Source: JAGOEF01 sp029564465 (GTDB taxonomy: Bacteria; Bacteroidota; Bacteroidia; Bacteroidales; ML635J-15). From it: DNA of 47,116 nt. Positions 41,633 to 47,116 of the stretch are shown in pieces. The DNA is taken from the NCBI GenBank assembly GCA_029564465.1, contig JAKQPY010000277.1, positions 1 through 47,116 of the forward strand, read 5' to 3'. The notes under the pieces were generated by a model, which had not been told where the DNA came from, searched no databases, and was given only the letters and a program-made list of their open reading frames with translations. Position 1 is the stretch's first letter. Each line of letters starts with the position of its first letter. Made by a program: the position numbers and the translations under genes.

Positions 41633-44600
41633 ATGAAAAAAATATATCTTTTAATCATATCTGTTGTACTAAGTGTGCAATTTTGTGTTTCATCCACTAT
41701 TTATGTAAAGTATGATGCCACAGGTTTAAATAATGGGAGCAGTTGGGAAAATGCCTTTCAAAACTTGCAGCAGGCATTGGATATTGCCATTTCCGGTGAC
41801 GAAATATGGGTTGCCCGTGGTACCTATACCCCAACTTACGATTATGGATTGGGTGGTGATGCGCGCAACCGTCACTTTCGAATGATTGAAGGTGTTGCCA
41901 TTTACGGTGGTTTTGCGGGAACCGAAACTGCCATTGCACAGCGAAGCGATTTTGGCGAGGGTGGTCTCAACGAAACCATTCTGTGTGGTGATCTGAACGG
42001 AGATGATGTGGTTTCGGGCGCGGGAAGTTCACTCATTATCAGTAACAATAGCGAAAACTGCTATCATTTGTTCAGGTTATCTTCCGATATCACTCCGGTG
42101 CTTACACAGGCCGCCATTCTCGATGGATTTACCATTACCGGCGGAAATGCCAACGCAGCCACTTCGCCGGATACTCAGGGCGGAGGTATTGTAATTGAAT
42201 CGCAATCGCCCTTACTCCGGAATCTTATTATTAAATATAATTTTGCCAAAGGCGGAGGTGGAATATCCTTGATGGGGCCGGAGGTGAATCCGGGATTAAA
42301 CAACACGGTACTGCAGAATTCGGTTGTGAAAAACAACCTGTCGTCAGGTGGCGGCGGTGGTATAAATATGGTTAACTGCGGAGCCAATGCCGAAGTGGTC
42401 AATTGTATTATTTCGGGCAATATGACCACCATGAACCCGGGACCCTGGAATGTGGGTGGCGGTGGTATCAGGATATATCACCGTGCAAAAATCACCAATT
42501 GTCTTATCGAAAATAACCAGGCTCCGTATTGTGTTGCCGGTGGCGGTGGCATTTTTATCGATTACGGACATTTCTGGAGTACGCTGAGCGTGATTGTTAC
42601 CGGGTGCACCATAGCGAATAACCATGCCCTGAACGGCGGCGGTACGCATTATGTGGTTAACGGTGGAGAATTCCGCAATTGCATCCTGTGGGGAAACACC
42701 GACCAAAGCGGTGTGTCGAATTATGTGGGCAGCACTTTTACCTATTGCAATTCCAGCCCATTGCCATCGGGTACAGGGAACGTTTCGCAGGATCCTGTAT
42801 TTTATAATCCGCAGGCTCACGATTACCGACTATGCGACATCTCTCCCTGTGTTAATACGGGGAATAATGCACTTAACGCCCTGGTTTACGACATCCGTGG
42901 GCAGCTTAGGGTTCAGAATGCTGTGGTCGATATGGGCGCATACGAGTATACTCCGGGTCTTGACCCTGTAAGTGAGGCTCCGGTAATAGGCTGTCCGGCG
43001 AATATTACTCAGGCCAACGACTTGGGTTTGTGCAGTGCGATAGTTGATTTTCAGGCTACGCTGGTTTCGGGTATTCCGGTACCGACACTGAGTTACACAC
43101 ACAACCCGGGTTCTGTTTTCAACGTCGGAACAACTACCGTAACGGTTTCGGCAACAAACCCGGCCGGCACTGCTGAATGCAGTTTTGACGTTACGGTTAA
43201 TGACACTGAAACCCCTCAGATAAGCTGCCCTGGTAATATCAGCCTGAACAACGATCCGGGTGTTTGCGGTGCCATTGTTCATTATCCCTATCCGGTTGCC
43301 ACCGATAATTGCTTTACCCTGACAACGGGAACCGAGGAGTTCGATTATACCGGGACGGAACAAACCTGGGTAGTCCCCGAAGGGGTTTATTACATCGAAA
43401 TTGAAGCTTACGGTGCGCAGGGTGGCAACGGTCAATATCAAAGCAGTATTGGCATTGGTGGTTTGGGTGGATACTCAAACGGTAAATTGGCAGTTACTCC
43501 AGGAGAAACCTTATATGTTTACGTAGGCCAGCAAGGTCCGTCGAATTCGGGTCTCAGCCGTCAAACAGCTTTTAATGGTGGTGGTGCAGGTTATGGAGGA
43601 AGCAATGGAATACGTGGAAGCGGTGGCGGTGCTTCCGATGTGCGGAAGGGGGGTAATAGTCTGTACGACAGGGTAATTGTTGCCGGTGGTGGCGGTGGAG
43701 CCTGCTGTTACAGCAGTGGCGGCAATGGCGGTGGCCTGTCGGGAACCGGTGGAACCGGAAATTTCGGTGGCGGTGGAACACAAACTGCAGGCGGAACTTC
43801 GGGTGTGTATCCCGGGAGCTTTGGTTTTGGAGGCAGTAACACCGCCAGTATGAGTACCTTTTGTGGCGGTGGCGGCGGATATTATGGCGGAGGCGCAGGA
43901 AATAACGGCGGGGGTGGCTCAGGTTATATTGGCGGTGTTTACGATGCAGCAACAAGTGTGGGGGTTAACGAAGGCCACGGAAAAATACTGATTCACTGGG
44001 AAACAAGCTATACCGCTCAAACCACAGGCTTGCCTACCGGTTCGTTTTTCCCTGTCGGAAATACTGTAAATACCTTTGTTACTACCGATAATGCGGGTAA
44101 TACGACCAGTTGCAGCTTCGAGGTACTGATAATTGATAATACACCCCCGGTAATCAGCTGTCCCGCGAACTTCGAACACGTCACAGATGCCGTTAATTGC
44201 TATTATACGGTTGACAATCCCACGAAAATAGTTCAGAAAACCTATCCTGTCATCATAGCCAATCTCGTTAATATGTTTGAATGTGACCCCGGACAAACAA
44301 ACTCATCGTGGGTGAATTACTTCGATTATGTAGGATTCGATTGGACCGATACCGAATTTGGAACTGTTACTAACGTGCAATTAAAGTTCAGTGTGGGGAC
44401 GCAGTTTTCGAGTGTTATGCGAACCCTGCTCTTTAACGGAACCAACGCAGGCCAGTTTCAGACCCCGACATGGAACATGTGTACCGGTGCCGCCACACCC
44501 GATAATATTGTTACCATGAACCTGAATCCCGGTGATTATATTACCGGTGCCACCAACACAATCAGGATTAGCATCGAAGATATCTGGGGCTTCTGGGCAG

Positions 44601-47116
44601 ATCCCGTATTAAACAATCATTTTGCCGAAATTACGGTTACCTATATTCAACCGGTTGAAACCGACCCGGTGTTTTCCGACAATTGCCCCGGAGCCACTAT
44701 TGCTTATGAGCTTTCGGGTGCAACCAACGGCGAAGGAACCGACAGCCTGAATGGTGTTGAATTAAACCCCGGCATCACCGAAATAACATGGACTGTAACC
44801 GATGCATCCGGCAATACAGCGTCATGCAGCTATACGGCTGGCATTACCGATACCTATGCTCCGGTGATTGTTTGCCCTGCCAACGTTCAGGCATATACCG
44901 GCCCTACCCAGTGCACAGTAAGCGATGTATTGCTCGGAATACCTGATATAACCGAGAATTGCAGCTACACGCTTATCAACAATGCACCTGCAGAATTCGA
45001 AACAGGAGTTAGTACGGTTGTATGGACAATTACCGATGCTTCAAACAACGAGGCATCGTGTCAGCAGTTAGTTACGGTAACCGACAACCAGCCTCCGGAG
45101 ATAGTCTGTCCCGGAAATATTTCTGTAAACAACGACCCGGGTGTTTGTGGTGCCATGGTAAATTATGATGTGAGCGTTTACGACAATTGTTCGCTGGCTT
45201 ACCCAATTGATATGCCGGGCTACACCTATATCGGTATTCACGAAAATCATGTGTATTACCTTTCAGACTATTCAACTGGTTTTTATGCAGCCCGTGATTC
45301 TGCTATTGCCCACGGGGGACAACTGGTGGAGATAGATAATGCCGCTGAAAACAATTTTCTTTCGACGGTGGGCAGTTTTTGGCTTGGTGGTTTACAGAAT
45401 CTATCGAGCCCTACCTATTCAGAACCAGGAGGCGGATGGGAATGGCTCGATGGCACTCCATTCACTTACACCAACTGGAATACCGGAGAACCCAATAATG
45501 CGGGGCAGGAAAACTTTTTACAAATGGTACCCGGTGGCCGCTGGAACGATTTATCTCAAACCTTCTCCATTCAACATGTTGTCGAAATTAACACATTGAT
45601 ACAAACATCAGGTTTACCTTCAGGTTCGATTTTTCCGATAGGTATCACCACCAATACTTTTGAAGTTTTCGATGAAACCGGCAACTCAAGTACCTGTAGT
45701 TTTGATGTAGTTGTTACCGATAATGAATTGCCGGTTATTTCGAGCAGTTCTAATCTGAATTTTGTATTAGACAATGGCTTATGTGCTTACACAATTAACA
45801 ATAATTCAGCAACTTACACACGAACCTATCACATTGCCGATGCCAATTTGTTTAACTTTAATTATGTCTCTTGTGGTAGTGGTCCATACACAAGTTATCC
45901 GACTGCCGGTTTTAACTGGACCGACACTGAATTAAGCGGTTATGTATTGAGTGTTGAATTAAAGTTTAATGTGGGTATTGAATGTGAATCAGGAGGAAAA
46001 GTATATAATACTCAGTTTAACGATTCAGACGAATCATCCTTTACACAGGCTCCTTCATTGTGTTCCTGCGATCCACCAAATTCGCCGAGAATTATTGCCT
46101 TAAATTTAACCGCTGACAATTATCGTGTCGGAGACGTAAACAGTTTTCGTATTACCAATAACAGCAGCGCCTGGGGTGTTTATGGAGAAGCCTCTCTTTC
46201 GGGATATTATGGCGAAGTGCAGGTTACCTATAGTGCTGTGTACCCCGGAGCAGCCGATAACTGTGCCATCGATTCGGTAAGCTACAGCCTGAGTGGCGCT
46301 ACCACAGGAATAGGTTCCGGCGATTTGTCAGGCGTAGTATTAAATCAGGGTATTACCCAAGTACTGTGGACAGCCTTTGATATTCACGGGAATTCAAACA
46401 CCTGTACACAAATTATTACGGTTACCGATAATGAGCCACCCACAATTACCTGTCCGGCCAATATATCGGTAAATACCGACCCCGATTTATGCACGGCAGG
46501 CGGAGATATTCTCGGTACGCCTGTGGTAACCGAAAACTGCACTTACACTTTGGTGAACGATGCCCCCGAGACATTTTCTCCGGGGATTCACAGTATAATC
46601 TGGACAGTTACCGATGCAGGCGGAAATTCGGCTACCTGCGAGCAGACCATAACCGTTACCGATGCTCAGATTCCAACAATAGCCTGCCCTTCCAATGTTT
46701 CGGTGAATACCGACCCCGATTTATGCACGGCAAGCGGTGTGGAACTGGGTGATGCAAGCACCGGCGACAATTGCGGTGTGCTGACTTATTTCAACGATGC
46801 CCCTGAAACATACGTTGTGGGTGTTACAACTGTAATATGGACGGTTCAGGATGTAAACGGAAACACAAATACCTGTGAGCAAACAGTTACGGTTAACGAT
46901 ACGCAGCTTCCCGCAATTACTTGTCCCGAAAATATCTGGGTAAATACCGATCCCGACCTCTGTACGGCAAGCGGTATTGAAATTATAGAAGCCGAGGCTG
47001 CCGATAACTGTGGTATATTGAGCCTGGTGAACGATGCTGCAGAGCCTTATGCGCCGGGAATTAACATAATTACATGGACAGCCGAAGATGTCAATGGAAA
47101 CATCAACACCTGCCAA
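41633..47116 (+). CDS. Giant secreted mosaic protein: beta-helix, nine HYR modules with nested domains (3' end off the window)
   Basis: The frame is open from ATG 41633 to the right edge (1,828 codons, no stop). Residues 1-21 are a signal peptide. Residues 22-443 are a right-handed beta-helix with Gly-rich turns. From residue 448 nine HYR modules follow, each opening with a CPxN element (for example ISCPGNISLNNDPGVCGAIV) and closing with GNxxxCxFxVxV. Four hold an inserted domain: glycine-rich ALK-like (about 565-796), a beta-rich module (850-1010), a C-type lectin domain with EPN and WND (1196-1321), and a second beta-rich module (1386-1533). HYR modules are adhesive Ig-like folds. The protein is probably surface-exposed or released by T9SS, but its sorting domain would be beyond the window. 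Confidence 0.9.
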   Translation, partial: MKKIYLLIISVVLSVQFCVSSTIYVKYDATGLNNGSSWENAFQNLQQALDIAISGDEIWVARGTYTPTYDYGLGGDARNRHFRMIEGVAIYGGFAGTETAIAQRSDFGEGGLNETILCGDLNGDDVVSGAGSSLIISNNSENCYHLFRLSSDITPVLTQAAILDGFTITGGNANAATSPDTQGGGIVIESQSPLLRNLIIKYNFAKGGGGISLMGPEVNPGLNNTVLQNSVVKNNLSSGGGGGINMVNCGANAEVVNCIISGNMTTMNPGPWNVGGGGIRIYHRAKITNCLIENNQAPYCVAGGGGIFIDYGHFWSTLSVIVTGCTIANNHALNGGGTHYVVNGGEFRNCILWGNTDQSGVSNYVGSTFTYCNSSPLPSGTGNVSQDPVFYNPQAHDYRLCDISPCVNTGNNALNALVYDIRGQLRVQNAVVDMGAYEYTPGLDPVSEAPVIGCPANITQANDLGLCSAIVDFQATLVSGIPVPTLSYTHNPGSVFNVGTTTVTVSATNPAGTAECSFDVTVNDTETPQISCPGNISLNNDPGVCGAIVHYPYPVATDNCFTLTTGTEEFDYTGTEQTWVVPEGVYYIEIEAYGAQGGNGQYQSSIGIGGLGGYSNGKLAVTPGETLYVYVGQQGPSNSGLSRQTAFNGGGAGYGGSNGIRGSGGGASDVRKGGNSLYDRVIVAGGGGGACCYSSGGNGGGLSGTGGTGNFGGGGTQTAGGTSGVYPGSFGFGGSNTASMSTFCGGGGGYYGGGAGNNGGGGSGYIGGVYDAATSVGVNEGHGKILIHWETSYTAQTTGLPTGSFFPVGNTVNTFVTTDNAGNTTSCSFEVLIIDNTPPVISCPANFEHVTDAVNCYYTVDNPTKIVQKTYPVIIANLVNMFECDPGQTNSSWVNYFDYVGFDWTDTEFGTVTNVQLKFSVGTQFSSVMRTLLFNGTNAGQFQTPTWNMCTGAATPDNIVTMNLNPGDYITGATNTIRISIEDIWGFWADPVLNNHFAEITVTYIQPVETDPVFSDNCPGATIAYELSGATNGEGTDSLNGVELNPGITEITWTVTDASGNTASCSYTAGITDTYAPVIVCPANVQAYTGPTQCTVSDVLLGIPDITENCSYTLINNAPAEFETGVSTVVWTITDASNNEASCQQLVTVTDNQPPEIVCPGNISVNNDPGVCGAMVNYDVSVYDNCSLAYPIDMPGYTYIGIHENHVYYLSDYSTGFYAARDSAIAHGGQLVEIDNAAENNFLSTVGSFWLGGLQNLSSPTYSEPGGGWEWLDGTPFTYTNWNTGEPNNAGQENFLQMVPGGRWNDLSQTFSIQHVVEINTLIQTSGLPSGSIFPIGITTNTFEVFDETGNSSTCSFDVVVTDNELPVISSSSNLNFVLDNGLCAYTINNNSATYTRTYHIADANLFNFNYVSCGSGPYTSYPTAGFNWTDTELSGYVLSVELKFNVGIECESGGKVYNTQFNDSDESSFTQAPSLCSCDPPNSPRIIALNLTADNYRVGDVNSFRITNNSSAWGVYGEASLSGYYGEVQVTYSAVYPGAADNCAIDSVSYSLSGATTGIGSGDLSGVVLNQGITQVLWTAFDIHGNSNTCTQIITVTDNEPPTITCPANISVNTDPDLCTAGGDILGTPVVTENCTYTLVNDAPETFSPGIHSIIWTVTDAGGNSATCEQTITVTDAQIPTIACPSNVSVNTDPDLCTASGVELGDASTGDNCGVLTYFNDAPETYVVGVTTVIWTVQDVNGNTNTCEQTVTVNDTQLPAITCPENIWVNTDPDLCTASGIEIIEAEAADNCGILSLVNDAAEPYAPGINIITWTAEDVNGNINTCQ
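43325..44020 (+). other. Glycine-rich (ALK-like) domain nested in HYR 2
   Basis: About 230 residues. They begin with FDYTGTEQTWVVPEGVYYIE, typical of the edge strands of this fold, then LYVYVGQQG and many GGGGxG runs, and end GHGKILIHW. The same pattern is seen in the glycine-rich domain of ALK/LTK receptors and in bacterial secreted proteins. Codons are biased to GGT/GGC, as expected for such runs. Confidence 0.75.
45218..45595 (+). other. C-type lectin-like domain nested in HYR 5
   Basis: GYTYIGIHENHVYYLSDYS, AARDSAIAHGGQLVEIDNAA, WEWLDGTPFTYTNW, then EPNN and WND. These are the hallmarks of a C-type lectin fold; EPN and WND are Ca2+/sugar-binding elements in mannose-type lectins. The disulfide cysteines of animal members are absent, as in many bacterial versions. 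Confidence 0.8.
46446..47116 (+). repeat. Tandem HYR units with high DNA identity
   Basis: Three units of 234 and 237 bp in a row. AATACCGACCCCGATTTATG and the following GCACGGCA are identical in the first two (46472 and 46706) and nearly so in the third (46943). This is recent intragenic duplication or sequence homogenisation, and the array probably continues past the window. Confidence 0.75.

Noticed and set aside
43325..44020. Collagen-like or PE_PGRS-type repeat
   Set aside because: There is no GXY periodicity, and the edge strands match the glycine-rich ALK-like domain better.
42344..44296. A series of minus-strand frames opposite the giant HYR gene
   Set aside because: They are antisense shadows produced by the Gly/Pro/Ser/Arg-rich composition of the plus-strand gene, and none resembles a protein family or has a signal.

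Overview
The window is from a member of the Bacteroidota, most likely Bacteroidales or a close relative, and looks like ordinary chromosome with a few accessory stretches. The lineage evidence is an LpxC-FabZ fusion followed by lpxA, a RicT/GldH pair, two proteins with type IX secretion (T9SS) C-terminal sorting domains, a PG0541-like protein closing an RND efflux operon, and repeated matches to the Bacteroidota -7 promoter box TAnnTTTG, with few Shine-Dalgarno sequences. Coding density is high. No rRNA, CRISPR array, insertion sequence or prophage was seen.

Layout. 1-19181 is almost entirely minus strand. Read in the direction of transcription, it starts with an envelope block: a 929-aa membrane-anchored protein, a 555-aa lipoprotein, an outer-membrane barrel and an O-antigen-ligase-like protein. 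A housekeeping and repair block follows: nucleoside deaminase, alkyladenine glycosylase (AAG), a RicT-GldH fusion ORF, TrmB, an alkyltransferase-like protein, the Fe-S ATPase Mrp and an Nfu-type scaffold. Next come tRNA-Leu(UAG) and the proteostasis set tig-clpP-clpX-rlmN. Last is a secreted protein that runs off the left edge. 19330-23737 holds mltD (+), queG with a hypothetical exported protein (-), and thiL (+). 23747-27671 (-) is an overlapping pair of T9SS cargo genes, a beta-helix protein and a CotH-kinase/lamin-tail protein. 27761-29969 (-) is lipid A and fatty acid synthesis (lpxC-fabZ, lpxA).

30273-36837 (+) is a self-contained efflux operon: TetR regulator, TolC-like channel, lipoprotein adaptor, RND pump and PG0541-like protein. 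Two related inverted repeats lie upstream and one covers the -7 box, so autoregulation is likely. 36971-39670 (-) holds a carboxymuconolactone-decarboxylase-like protein, a propeller lipoprotein, a RhuM-family protein and an unannotated 51-codon ORF upstream of rhuM. 39948-41483 (-) is glyS. From 41633 to the right edge (+) is a giant secreted mosaic of at least 1,828 residues. It has a beta-helix followed by nine HYR modules, four of which carry another domain inside them (a glycine-rich ALK-like domain, a C-type lectin domain and two copies of an unnamed beta-rich module).

The most unusual items are the RicT-GldH continuous ORF, the nested-domain architecture of the right-edge protein, the dual-operator efflux operon, the uncharacterised four-gene envelope cluster, and the RhuM/51-aa pair. 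I found no clear evidence of a wholly new defence or mobile system.
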